Shown: piece after piece, positions 46,601-61,400 of the stretch
Numbering within the stretch: the first letter of the stretch is position 1
Layout of the letters: every line of letters begins with the position of its first letter
Origin: Hippasteria phrygiana
Taxonomy: Eukaryota > Echinodermata > Asteroidea > Valvatida > Goniasteridae
NCBI GenBank assembly: GCA_037893225.1
Contig: JAZGUH010000103.1
Span: forward strand, 2,728,001-2,792,000
Direction of reading: 5' to 3'
Length of the DNA stretch: 64,000 nt
Notes under the pieces: model-generated
Databases searched by the model: none
What the model was told of the DNA's origin: nothing
What the model saw: only the letters and a program-made list of their open reading frames with translations
Position numbers and translations under genes: made by a program

Positions 46601-49600
46601 ATTCAAACCTCGCAACAAATTTCTTTCTGTGAACTCTGTGTGCGTTCTCCCGTTTACTGCATTGTGGCTGCTTAACGTTTGCCAAATTTTCAGATGAACG
46701 CCCCTCCTTTCCCTGTTCATAATTGAATGGTATATTGACCAAATCCAGTAATTTTTACACGTATGGGTAGCTTAGATATAGCGCAACAATTGCAGACCAT
46801 CGCCAGCTTCACAGCGTTAGAACTCTTCGAGAAAATTCAAACCTCGCAACAAATTTCTTCCCGTGAACTCTGTGTGCGTTCTCCCGTTTACTGCATTGTG
46901 GCTGCTTAACGTTTGCCAAATTTTCAGATGAACGCCTCTCCTTTCCCTGTTCATAATTGAATGGTATATTGACCAAATGCAGTCATTTTTACACGTATGG
47001 GTAGCTTAGATATAGCGCAACAATTGCAGACCATCGTCAGCTTCACAGCGTTAGAACTCTTCGAGAAAATTCAAACCTCGCAACAAATTTCTTCCCGTGA
47101 ACTCTGTGTGCGTTCTCCCGTTTAATGCATTGTGGCTGCTTAACGTTTGCCAAATTTTCAGATGAACGCCCCTCCTTTCGCTGTTCATAATTGAATGGTA
47201 TAGTGACCAAATCCAGTCATTTTTACACGTATGGGTGGCTTAGATCTAGCGCAACAATTTCACACCATCGCCAGCTTCACAGCGTTAGAACTCTTCGAGA
47301 AAATTCAAACCTCACAACACATTTCTTCCTGTGAACCCTGTGTGCGTTCTCCCGTTTACTGCATTGTGACTGCTTAACGTTTGCCAAATTTTCAGATGAA
47401 CGCCCCTCCTTTCCCTGTTCATAATTGAATAGTATATTGACCAAATCCAGTCATTTTTACACGTATGGGTAGCTTAGATCTAGCGCAACAATTTCAGACC
47501 ATCGCCAGCTTCACAGAGTTAGAACTCTTCGAGAAAATTCAAACCTCGCAACTAATTTCTTTCTGTGAAGTCTGTGTGCGTTCTTCCGTTTACTGTATTG
47601 TAACTGCTTAACGTTTGCCACATTTTCAGATGAACGCCCCTCCTTTCCCTGTTCATAATTGAATGGGATATTGACCAAATCCAGCAATTTTCACACGTAT
47701 GGGTAGCTTAGATCTAGCGCAACAATTTCACACCATCGCCAGCTTCACAGCGTTAGAACTCTTCGAGAAAATTCAAACCTCACAACACATTTCTTCCTGT
47801 GAACCCTGTGTGCGTTCTCCCGTTTACTGCATTGTGACTGCTTAACGTTTGCCAAATTTTCAGATGAACGCCCCTCCTTTCCCTGTTCATAATTGAATAG
47901 TGTATTGACCAAATCCAGTCATTTTTACACGTATGGGTAGCTTAGATCTAGCGCAACAATTTCAGACCATCGCCAGCTTCACAGCGTTAGAACTCTTCGA
48001 GAAAATTCAAACCTCGCAACTAATTTCTTTCTGTGAACTCTGTGTGCGTTCTTCCGTTTACTGTATTGTAACTGCTTAACGTTTGCCACATTTTCAGATG
48101 AACGCCCCTCCTTTCCCTGTTCATAATTGAATGGGATATTGACCAAATCCAGCAATGTTCACACGTATGGGTAGCTTAGATCTAGCGCAACAATTTGAGA
48201 CCATCGCCAGCTTTACAGCGTTAGAACTCTTCGAGAAAATTTAAACCTCGCAACTAATTTCTTTCTGTGAACTCTGTGTGCGTTCTCCCGTTTACTGCAT
48301 TGTGGCTGCTTAACGTTTGCCAAATTTTCAGATGAACGCCTCTCCTTTCCCTGTTCATAATTGAATGGGATATTGACCAAATCCAGTAATTTTCACATGT
48401 ATGGGTAGCTTAGATATAGCGCAACAATTTCAGACCATCGCCAGCTTCACAGCGTTAGAACTCTTCGAGAAAATTCAAACCTCGCAACAATTTTTTTTCC
48501 ATGAACTCTGTGTGCGTTCTCCCGTTTACTGCATTGTGACTGCTTAACGTTTGCCAAATTTTCAGATGAACGCCCCTCCTTTCCCTGTTCATAATTGAAT
48601 GGTATATTGACCAAATCCAGTAATTTTTACACGTATGGGTAGCTTAGATATAGCGCAACAATTGCAGACCATCGCCAGCTTCACAGCGTTAGAACTCTTC
48701 GAGAAAATTCAAACCTCGCAACAAATTTCTTCCCGTGAACTCTGTGTGCGTTCTCCCGTTTACTGCATTGTGACTGCTTAACGTTTGCCAAATTTTTAAA
48801 TGAACGCCCCTCCTTTCCCTGTTCATAATTGAATGGTATATTGACCAAATCCAGTTATTTTTACACTGATGGGTAGCTTAGATCTAGCGCAACAATTTGA
48901 GACCATCGCCAGCTTTACAGGGTTAGAACTCTTCGAGAAAATTTAAACCTCGCAACTAATTTCTTTCTGTGAACTCTGTGTGCGTTCTCCCGTTTACTGC
49001 ATTGTGGCTGCTTAACGTTTGCCAAATGTTCAGATGAACGCCTCTCCTTTCCCTGTTCATAATTGAATGGTATATTGACCAAATCCAGTCATTTTTACAC
49101 GTATGGGTAGCTTAGATATAGCGCAACAATTGCAGACCATCGTCAGCTTCACAGCGTTAGAACTCTTCGAGAAAATTCAAACCTCGCAACAAATTTCTTC
49201 CCGTGAACTCTGTGTGCGTTCTCCCGTTTAATGCATTGTGGCTGCTTAACGTTTGCCAAATTTTCAGATGAACGCCCCTCCTTTCCCTGTTCATAATTGA
49301 ATGGTATATTGACCAAATCCAGTCATTTTTACACTGATGGGTAGCTTAGATCTAGCGCAACAATTTCACACCATCGCCAGCTTCACAGCGTTAGAACTCT
49401 TCGAGAAAATTCAAACCTCGCAACACATTTCTTCCTGTGAACGCTGTGTGCGTTCTCCCGTTTACTGCATTGTGACTGCTTAACGTTTGCCAAATTTTCA
49501 GATGAACGCCCCTCCTTTCCCTGTTCATAATTGAATAGTATATTGACCAAATCCAGTCATTTTTACACGTATGGGTAGCTTAGATATAGCGCAACATTTT

Positions 49601-52342
49601 CAGACCATCGCCAGCTTCACAGCGTGAGAACTCTTCGAGAAAATTCAAACCTCGCAACAAATTTCTTCCCGTGAACTCTGTGTGCGTTCTCCCGTTTACT
49701 GCATTGTGACTGCTTAACGTTTGCCAAATTTTTAAATGAACGCCCCTCCTTTCCCTGTTCATAATTGAATGGTATATTGACCAAATCCAGTTATTTTTAC
49801 ACTGATGGGTAGCTTAGATCTAGCGCAACAATTTCACACCATCGCCAGCTTCACAGCGTTAGAACTCTTCGAGAAAATTCAAACCTCGCAACACATTTCT
49901 TCCTGTGAACCCTGTGTGCGTTCTCCCGTTTACTGCATTGTGACTGCTTAACGTTTGCCAAATTTTCAGATGAACGCCCCTCCTTTCCCTGTTCATAATT
50001 GAATAGTATATTGACCAAATCCAGTCATTTTTACACGTATGGGTAGCTTAGATCTAGCGCAACAATTTCAGACCATCGCCAGCTTCACAGCGTTAGAACT
50101 CTTCGAGAAAATTCAAACCTCGCAACTAATTTCTTTCTGTGAACTCTGTGTGCCTTCTCCCGTTTACTGCATTGTGGCTGCTTAACGTTTGCCAAATTTT
50201 CAGATGAACGCCTCTCCTTTCCCTGTTCATAATTGAATGGTATATTGACCAAATCCAGTAATTTTTACACGTATGGGTAGCTTAGATATAGCGCAACAAT
50301 TGCAGACCATCGCCAGCTTCACAGCGTTAGAACTCTTCGAGAAAATTCAAACCTCGCAACAAATTTCTTCCCGTGAACTGTGTGTGCGTTCTCCCGTTTA
50401 CCGCATTGTGGCTGCTTAACGTTTGCCAAATTTTCAGATGAACGCCCCTCCTTTCCCTGTTCATAATTGAATGGTATATTGACCAAATCCAGTCATTTTT
50501 ACACTGATGGGTAGCTTAGATCTAGCGCAACAATTTCACACCATCGCCAGCTTCACAGCGTTAGAACTCTTCGAGAAAATTCAAACCTCGCAACACATTT
50601 CTTCCTGTGAACGCTGTGTGCGTTCTCCCGTTTACTGCATTGTGACTGCTTAACGTTTGCCAAATTTTCAGATGAACGCCCCTCCTTTCCCTGTTCATAA
50701 TTGAATAGTATATTGACCAAATCCAGTCATTTTTACACGTATGGGTAGCTTAGATATAGCGCAACAATTTCAGACCATCGCCAGCTTCACAGCGTGAGAA
50801 CTCTTTGAGAAAATTCAAACCTCGCAACAAATTTCTTTCTGTGAACTCTGTGTGCGTTCTCCCGTTTACTGCATTGTGGCTGCTTAACGTTTGCCAAATT
50901 TTCAGATGAACGCCCCTCCTTTCCCTGTTCATAATTGAATGGTATATTGACCAAATCCAGTAATTTTTACACGTATGGGTAGCTTAGATATAGCGCAACA
51001 ATTGCAGACCATCGCCAGCTTCACAGCGTTAGAACTCTTCGAGAAAATTCAAACCTCGCAACAAATTTCTTCCCGTGAACTCTGTGTGCGTTCTCCCGTT
51101 TACTGCATTGTGACTGCTTAACGTTTGCCAAATTTTTAAATGAACGCCCCTCCTTTCCCTGTTCATAATTGAATGGTATATTGACCAAATCCAGTTATTT
51201 TTACACTGATGGGTAGCTTAGATCTAGCGCAACAATTTGAGACCATCGCCAGCTTTACAGGGTTAGAACTCTTCGAGAAAATTTAAACCTCGCAACTAAT
51301 TTCTTTCTGTGAACTCTGTGTGCGTTCTCCCGTTTACTGCATTGTGGCTGCTTAACGTTTGCCAAATGTTCAGATGAACGCCTCTCCTTTCCCTGTTCAT
51401 AATTGAATGGTATATTGACCAAATCCAGTCATTTTTACACGTATGGGTAGCTTAGATATAGCGCAACAATTGCAGACCATCGTCAGCTTCACAGCGTTAG
51501 AACTCTTCGAGAAAATTCAAACCTCGCAACTAATTTCTTTCTGTGAACTCTGTGTGCGTTCTTCCGTTTACTGTATTGTAACTGCTTAACGTTTGCCACA
51601 TTTTCAGATGAACGCCCCTCCTTTCCCTGTTCATAATTGAATGGGATATTGACCAAATCCAGCAATTTTCACACGTATGGGTAGCTTAGATCTAGCGCAA
51701 CAATTTGAGACCATCGCCAGCTTTACAGCGTTAGAACTCTTCGAGAAAATTTAAACCTCGCAACTAATTTCTTTCTGTGAACTCTGTGTGCGTTCTCCCG
51801 TTTACTGCATTGTGGCTGCTTAACGTTTGCCAAATTTTCAGATGAACGCCTCTCCTTTCCCTGTTCATAATTGAATGGTATATTGACCAAATCCAGTAAT
51901 TTTCACACGTATGGGTAGCTTAGATATAGCGCAACAATTTCAGACCATCGCCAGCTTCACAGCGTTAGAACTCTTCGAGAAAATTCAAACCTCGCAACAT
52001 TTTTTTTTCCATGAACTCTGTGTGCGTTCTCCCGTTTACTGCATTGTGACTGCTTAACGTTTGCCAAATTTTCAGATGAACGCCCCTCCTTTCCCTGTTC
52101 ATAATTGAATAGTATATTGACCAAATCCAGTCTTTTTTACACGTATGGGTAGCTTAGATCTAGCGCAACAATTTCAGACCATCGCCAGCTTCACAGCGTT
52201 AGAACTCTTCGAGAAAATTCAAACCTTGCAACTAATTTCTTTCTGTGAACTCTGTGTGCCTTCTCCCGTTTACTGCATTGTGGCTGCTTAACGTTTGCCA
52301 AATTTTCAGATGAACGCCTCTCCTTTCCCTGTTCATAATTGA
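43684..52342 (+). repeat. HOR unit R4-II, 37 monomers, 8659 bp
   Basis: Order: F-D-A2-E-K1-B2-G-H-K2-I-C2-F-D-A1-K1-B2-G-(H/B2)-G-H-I-A2-E-K1-B-D*-(E/B)-C-Ah-B-D-A2-E-(K2/G)-H-I-C2. Its second monomer (43918) shares the six-T run and 235 bp length of 31281. CAGGGTTAG with AAATGTTCAG occurs in two E units ten monomers apart (48833 and 51173), which suggests one copied the other. A private change, GTTTATAATTG, is near 45312. Confidence 0.87.
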
Positions 52343-55300
52343 ATGGTATATTGACCAAATCCAGTAATTTTTACACGTATGTGTAGCTTAGATCTAGCGC
52401 AACAATTTCAGACCATCGCCAGCTTCATAGCGTGAGAACTCTTCGAGAAAATTCAAACCTCGCAACAATTTATTTTCCATGAACTCTGTGTGCGTTCTCC
52501 CGTTTACTGCATTGTGACTGCTTAACGTTTGCCAAATTTTCAGATGAACGCCCCTCCTTTCCCTGTTCATAATTGAATAGTATATTGACCAAATCCAGTC
52601 ATTTTTACACGTATGGGTAGCTTAGATATAGCGCAACAATTTCAGACCATCGCCAGCTTCACAGCGTGAGAACTCTTTGAGAAAATTCAAACCTCGCAAC
52701 AAATTTCTTTCTGTGAACTCTGTGTGCGTTCTCCCGTTTACTGCATTGTGGCTGCTTAACGTTTGCCAAATTTTCAGATGAACGCCCCTCCTTTCCCTGT
52801 TCATAATTGAATGGTATATTGACCAAATCCAGTAATTTTTACACGTATGGGTAGCTTAGATATAGCGCAACAATTGCAGACCATCGCCAGCTTCACAGCG
52901 TTAGAACTCTTCGAGAAAATTCAAACCTCGCAACAAATTTCTTCCCGTGAACTCTGTGTGCGTTCTCCCGTTTACTGCATTGTGACTGCTTAACGTTTGC
53001 CAAATTTTTAAATGAACGCCCCTCCTTTCCCTGTTCATAATTGAATGGTATATTGACCAAATCCAGTTATTTTTACACTGATGGGTAGCTTAGATCTAGC
53101 GCAACAATTTGAGACCATCGCCAGCTTTACAGCGTTAGAACTCTTCGAGAAAATTTAAACCTCGCAACTAATTTCTTTCTGTGAACTCTGTGTGCGTTCT
53201 CCCGTTTACTGCATTGTGGCTGCTTAACGTTTGCCAAATTTTCAGATGAACGCCTCTCCTTTCCCTGTTCATAATTGAATGGTATATTGACCAAATCCAG
53301 TCATTTTTACACGTATGGGTAGCTTAGATATAGCGCAACAATTGCAGACCATCGTCAGCTTCACAGCGTTAGAACTCTTCGAGAAAATTCAAACCTCGCA
53401 ACAAATTTCTTCCCGTGAACTCTGTGTGCGTTCTCCCGTTTAATGCATTGTGGCTGCTTAACGTTTGCCAAATTTTCAGATGAACGCCCCTCCTTTCCCT
53501 GTTCATAATTGAATGGTATATTGACCAAATCCAGTCATTTTTACACGTATGGGTAGCTTAGATCTAGCGCAACAATTTCACACCATCGCCAGCTTCACAG
53601 CGTTAGAACTCTTCGAGAAAATTCAAACCTCACAACACATTTCTTCCTGTGAACCCTGTGTGCGTTCTCCCGTTTACTGCATTGTGACTGCTTAACGTTT
53701 GCCAAATTTTCAGATGAACGCCCCTCCTTTCCCTGTTCATAATTGAATAGTATATTGACCAAATCCAGTCATTTTTACACGTATGGGTAGCTTAGATCTA
53801 GCGCAACAATTTCAGACCATCGCCAGCTTCACAGCGTTAGAACTCTTCGAGAAAATTCAAACCTCGCAACTAATTTCTTTCTGTGAACTCTGTGTGCGTT
53901 CTTCCGTTTACTGTATTGTAACTGCTTAACGTTTGCCACATTTTCAGATGAACGCCCCTCCTTTCCCTGTTCATAATTGAATGGGATATTGACCAAATCC
54001 AGCAATTGTCACACGTATGGGTAGCTTAGATCTAGCGCAACAATTTGAGACCATCGCCAGCTTTACAGCGTTAGAACTCTTCGAGAAAATTTAAACCTCG
54101 CAACTAATTTCTTTCTGTGAACTCTGTGTGCGTTCTCCCGTTTACTGCATTGTGGCTGATTAACGTTTGCAAAATTTTCAGATGAACGCCTCTCCTTTCC
54201 CTGTTCATAATTGAATGGTATATTGACCAAATCCAGTCATTTTTACACGTATGGGTAGCTTAGATATAGCGCAACAATTGCAGACCATCGTCAGCTTCAC
54301 AGCGTTAGAACTCTTCGAGAAAATTCAAACCTCGCAACTAATTTCTTTCTGTGAACTCTGTGTGCGTTCTCCCGTTTACTGCATTGTGGCTGCTTAACGT
54401 TTGCCAAATTTTCAGATGAACGCCCCTCCTTTCCCTGTTCATAATTGAATGGGATATTGACCAAATCCAGTAATTTTCACACGTATGGGTAGCTTAGATA
54501 TAGCGCAACAATTTCAGACCATCGCCAGCTTCACAGCGTTAGAACTCTTCGAGAAAATTCAAAGCTCGCAACAATTTTTTTTCCATGAACTCTGTGTGCG
54601 TTCTCCCGTTTACTGCATTGTGACTGCTTAACGTTTGCCAAATTTTCAGATGAACGCCCCTCCTTTCCCTGTTGATAATTGAATAGTATATTGACCAAAT
54701 CCAGTCATTTTTACACGTATGGGTAGCTTAGATCTAGCGCAACAATTTCAGACCATCGCCAGCTTCACAGCGTTAGAACTCTTCGAGAAAATTCAAACCT
54801 TGCAACTAATTTCTTTCTGTGAACTCTGTGTGCCTTCTCCCGTTTACTGCATTGTGGCTGCTTAACGTTTGCCAAATTTTCAGATGAACGCCTCTCCTTT
54901 CCCTGTTCATAATTGAATGGTATATTGACCAAATCCAGTAATTTTTACACGTATGTGTAGCTTAGATCTAGCGCAACAATTTCAGACCATCGCCAGCTTC
55001 ATAGCGTTAGAACTCTTCGAGAAAATTCAAACCTCGCAACAAATTTCTTCCCGTGAACTCTGTGTGCGTTCTCCCGTTTACTGCATTGTGACTGCTTAAC
55101 GTTTGCCAAATTTTTAAATGAACGCCCCTCCTTTCCCTGTTCATAATTGAATGGTATATTGACCAAATCCAGTTATTTTTACACTGGTGGGTAGCTTAGA
55201 TCTAGCGCAACAATTTGAGACCATCGCCAGCTTTACAGCGTTATAACTCTTCGAGAAAATTTAAACCCCGCAACTAATTTCTTTCTGTGAACTCTGTGTG

Positions 55301-58300
55301 CGTTCTCCCGTTTACTGCATTGTGGCTGCTTAACGTTTGCCAAATTTTCAGATGAACGCCTCTCCTTTCCCTGTTCATAATTGAATGGTATATTGACCAA
55401 ATCCAGTCATTTTTACACGTATGGGTAGCTTAGATATAGCGCAACAATTGCAGACCATCGTCAGCTTCACAGCGTTAGAACTCTTCGAGAAAATTCAAAC
55501 CTCGCAACAAATTTCTTCCCGTGAACTCTGTGTGCGTTCTCCCGTTTACTGCATTGTGGCTGCTTAACGTTTGCCAAATTTTCAGATGAACGCCCCTCCT
55601 TTCCCTGTTCATAATTGAATGGTATATTGACCAAATCCAGTCATTTTTACACGTATGGGTAGCTTAGATATAGCGCAACAATTGCAGACCATCGCCAGCT
55701 TCACAGCGTTAGAACTCTTCGAGAAAATTCAAACCTCGCAACACATTTCTTCCTGTGAACCCTGTGTGCGTTCTCCCGTTTACTGCATTGTGACTGCTTA
55801 ACGTTTGCCAAATTTTCAGATGAACGCCCCTCCTTTCCCTGTTCATAATTGAATAGTATATTGACCAAATCCAGTCATTTTTACACGTATGGGTAGCTTA
55901 GATCTAGCGCAACAATTTCAGACCATCGCCAGCTTCACAGCGTTAGAACTCTTCGAGAAAATTCAAACCTCGCAACTAATTTCTTTCTGTGAACTCTGTG
56001 TGCGTTCTTCCGTTTACTGTATTGTAACTGCTTAACGTTTGCCACATTTTCAGATGAACGCCCCTCCTTTCCCTGTTCATAATTGAATGGGATATTGACC
56101 AAATCCAGCAATTTTCACACGTATGGGTAGCTTAGATCTAGCGCAACAATTTGAGACCATCGCCAGCTTTACAGCGTTAGAACTCTTCGAGAAAATTTAA
56201 ACCTCGCAACTAATTTCTTTCTGTGAACTCTGTGTGCGTTCTCCCGTTTACTGCATTGTGGCTGCTTAACGTTTGCCAAATTTTCAGATGAACGCCTCTC
56301 CTTTCCCTGTTCATAATTGAATGGTATATTGACCAAATCCAGTCATTTTTACACGTATGGGTAGCTTAGTTATAGCGCAACAATTGCAGACCATCGTCAG
56401 CTTCACAGCGTTAGAACTCTTCGAGAAAATTCAAACCTCGCAACAAATTTCTTCCCGTGAACTCTGTGTGCGTTCTCCCGTTTACTGCATTGTGGCTGCT
56501 TAACGTTTGCCAAATTTTCAGATGAACGCCCCTCCTTTCCCTGTTCATAATTGAATGGTATATTGACCAAATCCAGTCATTTTTACACGTATGGGTAGCT
56601 TAGATCTAGCGCAACAATTTCACACCATCGTCAGCTTCACAGCGTTAGAACTCTTCGAGAAAATTCAAACCTCGCAACAAATTTCTTCCCGTGAACTCTG
56701 TGTGCGTTCTCCCGTTTACTGCATTGTGGCTGCTTAACGTTTGCCAAATTTTCAGATGAACGCCCCTCCTTTCCCTGTTCATAATTGAATGGTATATTGA
56801 CCAAATCCAGTCATTTTTACACGTATGGGTAGCTTAGATCTAGCGCAACAATTTCAGACCATCGCCAGCTTCACAGCGTTAGAACTCTTCGAGAAAATTC
56901 AAACCTCGCAACTAATTTCTTTCTGTGAACTCTGTGTGCGTTCTTCCGTTTACTGTATTGTAACTGCTTAACGTTTGCCACATTTTCAGATGAACGCCCC
57001 TCCTTTCCCTGTTCATAATTGAATGGGATATTGACCAAATCCAGCAATTTTCACACGTATGGGTAGCTTAGATAAAGCGCAACAATTTGAGACCATCGCC
57101 AGCTTCACAGCGTTAGAACTCTTCGAGAAAATTCAAACCTCGCAACAAATTTCTTCCCGTGAACTCTGTGTGCGTTCTCCCGTTTACTGCATTGTGGCTG
57201 CTTAACGTTTGCCAAATTATCAGATGAACGCCCCTCCTTTCCCTGTTCATAATTGAATGGTATATTGACCAAATCCAGTAATTTTTACACGTATGGGTAG
57301 CTTAGATATAGCGCAACAATTTCAGACCATCGCCAGCTTCACAGCGTTAGAACTCTTCGAGAAAAATCAAACCTCGCATCAAATTTCTTCCTGTGAACTC
57401 TGTGTGCGTTCTTCCGTTTACTGCATTGTGGCTGCTTAACGTTTGTCACATTTTCAGATGAACGCCCCTCCTTTCCCTGTTCATAATTGAATGGGATATT
57501 GACCAAATCCAGTAATTTTCACACGTATGGGTAGCTTAGATCTAGCGCAACAATTTGAGACCATCGCCAGCTTTACAGCGTTAGAACTCTTCGAGAAAAT
57601 TTAAACCTCGCAACTAATTTCTTTCTGTGAACTCTGTGTGCGTTCTCCCGTTTACTGCATTGTGGCTGCTTAACGTTTGCCAAATTTTCAGATGAACGCC
57701 TCTCCTTTCCCTGTTCATAATTGAATGGTATATTGACCAAATCCAGTCATTTTTACACGTATGGGTAGCTTAGATCTAGCGCAACAATTTCACACCATCG
57801 CCAGCTTCACAGCGTTAGAACTCTTCGAGAAAATTCAAACCTCACAACACATTTCTTCCTGTGAACCCTGTGTGCGTTCTCCCGTTTACTGCATTGTGAC
57901 TGCTTAACGTTTGCCAAATTTTCAGATGAACGCCCCTCCTTTCCCTGTTCATAATTGAATAGTATATTGACCAAATCCAGTCATTTTTACACGTATGGGT
58001 AGCTTAGATCTAGCGCAACAATTTCAGACCATCGCCAGCTTTACAGCGTTAGAACTCTTCGAGAAAATTTAAACCTCGCAACTAATTTCTTTCTGTGAAC
58101 TCTGTGTGCGTTCTCCCGTTTACTGCATTGTGGCTGCTTAACGTTTGCCAAATTTTCAGATGAACGCCTCTCCTTTCCCTGTTCATAATTGAATGGTATA
58201 TTGACCAAATCCAGTCATTTTTACACGTATGGGTAGCTTAGATATAGCGCAACAATTGCAGACCATCGTCAGCTTCACAGCGTTAGAACTCTTCGAGAAA

Positions 58301-58426
58301 ATTCAAACCTCGCAACTAATTTCTTTCTGTGAACTCTGTGTGCGTTATCCCGTTTACTGCATTGTGGCTGCTTAACGTTTGCCAAATTTTCAGATGAACG
58401 CCCCTCCTTTCCCTGTTCATAATTGA
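52343..58426 (+). repeat. HOR unit R4-III, 26 monomers, 6084 bp
   Basis: Order: F-D-A2-E-K1-B2-G-H-K2-I-C2-(F/A2)-E-K3-(A/B)-G-H-K3-(B/K3)-G-(H/A)-L-H2-B2-(G/E)-K2. The first 11 monomers match the start of R4-II; the rest is a different series with many hybrids. Rare markers shared with R4-IV at 6084 bp include CTGATTAACG (54157 and 60241), GTTGATAATTG (54671 and 60755), ACACTGGTGG (55181 and 61265), GTTATAACTC with ACCCCGC (55151+ and 61235+) and AAATTATCAG (57023+ and 63107+). L (57257) is the only kind with CTCGCATCAAATTTC. Confidence 0.9.
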
Positions 58427-61400
58427 ATGGTATATTGACCAAATCCAGTAATTTTTACACGTATGGGTAGCTTAGATATAGCGCAACAATTTCAGACCAT
58501 CGCCAGCTTCATAGCGTGAGAACTCTTCGAGAAAATTCAAACCTCGCAACAATTTATTTTCCATGAACTCTGTGTGCGTTCTCCCGTTTACTGCATTGTG
58601 ACTGCTTAACGTTTGCCAAATTTTCAGATGAACGCCCCTCCTTTCCCTGTTCATAATTGAATAGTATATTGACCAAATCCAGTCATTTTTACACGTATGG
58701 GTAGCTTAGATATAGCGCAACAATTTCAGACCATCGCCAGCTTCACAGCGTGAGAACTCTTTGAGAAAATTCAAACCTCGCAACAAATTTCTTTCTGTGA
58801 ACTCTGTGTGCGTTCTCCCGTTTACTGCATTGTGGCTGCTTAACGTTTGCCAAATTTTCAGATGAACGCCCCTCCTTTCCCTGTTCATAATTGAATGGTA
58901 TATTGACCAAATCCAGTAATTTTTACACGTATGGGTAGCTTAGATATAGCGCAACAATTGCAGACCATCGCCAGCTTCACAGCGTTAGAACTCTTCGAGA
59001 AAATTCAAACCTCGCAACAAATTTCTTCCCGTGAACTCTGTGTGCGTTCTCCCGTTTACTGCATTGTGACTGCTTAACGTTTGCCAAATTTTTAAATGAA
59101 CGCCCCTCCTTTCCCTGTTCATAATTGAATGGTATATTGACCAAATCCAGTTATTTTTACACTGATGGGTAGCTTAGATCTAGCGCAACAATTTGAGACC
59201 ATCGCCAGCTTTACAGCGTTAGAACTCTTCGAGAAAATTTAAACCTCGCAACTAATTTCTTTCTGTGAACTCTGTGTGCGTTCTCCCGTTTACTGCATTG
59301 TGGCTGCTTAACGTTTGCCAAATTTTCAGATGAACGCCTCTCCTTTCCCTGTTCATAATTGAATGGTATATTGACCAAATCCAGTCATTTTTACACGTAT
59401 GGGTAGCTTAGATATAGCGCAACAATTGCAGACCATCGTCAGCTTCACAGCGTTAGAACTCTTCGAGAAAATTCAAACCTCGCAACAAATTTCTTCCCGT
59501 GAACTCTGTGTGCGTTCTCCCGTTTAATGCATTGTGGCTGCTTAACGTTTGCCAAATTTTCAGATGAACGCCCCTCCTTTCCCTGTTCATAATTGAATGG
59601 TATATTGACCAAATCCAGTCATTTTTACACGTATGGGTAGCTTAGATCTAGCGCAACAATTTCACACCATCGCCAGCTTCACAGCGTTAGAACTCTTCGA
59701 GAAAATTCAAACCTCACAACACATTTCTTCCTGTGAACCCTGTGTGCGTTCTCCCGTTTACTGCATTGTGACTGCTTAACGTTTGCCAAATTTTCAGATG
59801 AACGCCCCTCCTTTCCCTGTTCATAATTGAATAGTATATTGACCAAATCCAGTCATTTTTACACGTATGGGTAGCTTAGATCTAGCGCAACAATTTCAGA
59901 CCATCGCCAGCTTCACAGCGTTAGAACTCTTCGAGAAAATTCAAACCTCGCAACTAATTTCTTTCTGTGAACTCTGTGTGCGTTCTTCCGTTTACTGTAT
60001 TGTAACTGCTTAACGTTTGCCACATTTTCAGATGAACGCCCCTCCTTTCCCTGTTCATAATTGAATGGGATATTGACCAAATCCAGCAATTGTCACACGT
60101 ATGGGTAGCTTAGATCTAGCGCAACAATTTGAGACCATCGCCAGCTTTACAGCGTTAGAACTCTTCGAGAAAATTTAAACCTCGCAACTAATTTCTTTCT
60201 GTGAACTCTGTGTGCGTTCTCCCGTTTACTGCATTGTGGCTGATTAACGTTTGCAAAATTTTCAGATGAACGCCTCTCCTTTCCCTGTTCATAATTGAAT
60301 GGTACATTGACCAAATCCAGTCATTTTTACACGTATGGGTAGCTTAGATATAGCGCAACAATTGCAGACCATCGTCAGCTTCACAGCGTTAGAACTCTTC
60401 GAGAAAATTCAAACCTCGCAACTAATTTCTTTCTGTGAACTCTGTGTGCGTTCTCCCGTTTACTGCATTGTGGCTGCTTAACGTTTGCCAAATTTTCAGA
60501 TGAACGCCCCTCCTTTCCCTGTTCATAATTGAATGGGATATTGACCAAATCCAGTAATTTTCACACGTATGGGTAGCTTAGATATAGCGCAACAATTTCA
60601 GACCATCGCCAGCTTCACAGCGTTAGAACTCTTCGAGAAAATTCAAAGCTCGCAACAATTTTTTTTCCATGAACTCTGTGTGCGTTCTCCCGTTTACTGC
60701 ATTGTGACTGCTTAACGTTTGCCAAATTTTCAGATGAACGCCCCTCCTTTCCCTGTTGATAATTGAATAGTATATTGACCAAATCCAGTCATTTTTACAC
60801 GTATGGGTAGCTTAGATCTAGCGCAACAATTTCAGACCATCGCCAGCTTCACAGCGTTAGAACTCTTCGAGAAAATTCAAACCTTGCAACTAATTTCTTT
60901 CTGTGAACTCTGTGTGCCTTCTCCCGTTTACTGCATTGTGGCTGCTTAACGTTTGCCAAATTTTCAGATGAACGCCTCTCCTTTCCCTGTTCATAATTGA
61001 ATGGTATATTGACCAAATCCAGTAATTTTTACACGTATGTGTAGCTTAGATCTAGCGCAACAATTTCAGACCATCGCCAGCTTCATAGCGTTAGAACTCT
61101 TCGAGAAAATTCAAACCTCGCAACAAATTTCTTCCCGTGAACTCTGTGTGCGTTCTCCCGTTTACTGCATTGTGACTGCTTAACGTTTGCCAAATTTTTA
61201 AATGAACGCCCCTCCTTTCCCTGTTCATAATTGAATGGTATATTGACCAAATCCAGTTATTTTTACACTGGTGGGTAGCTTAGATCTAGCGCAACAATTT
61301 GAGACCATCGCCAGCTTTACAGCGTTATAACTCTTCGAGAAAATTTAAACCCCGCAACTAATTTCTTTCTGTGAACTCTGTGTGCGTTCTCCCGTTTACT

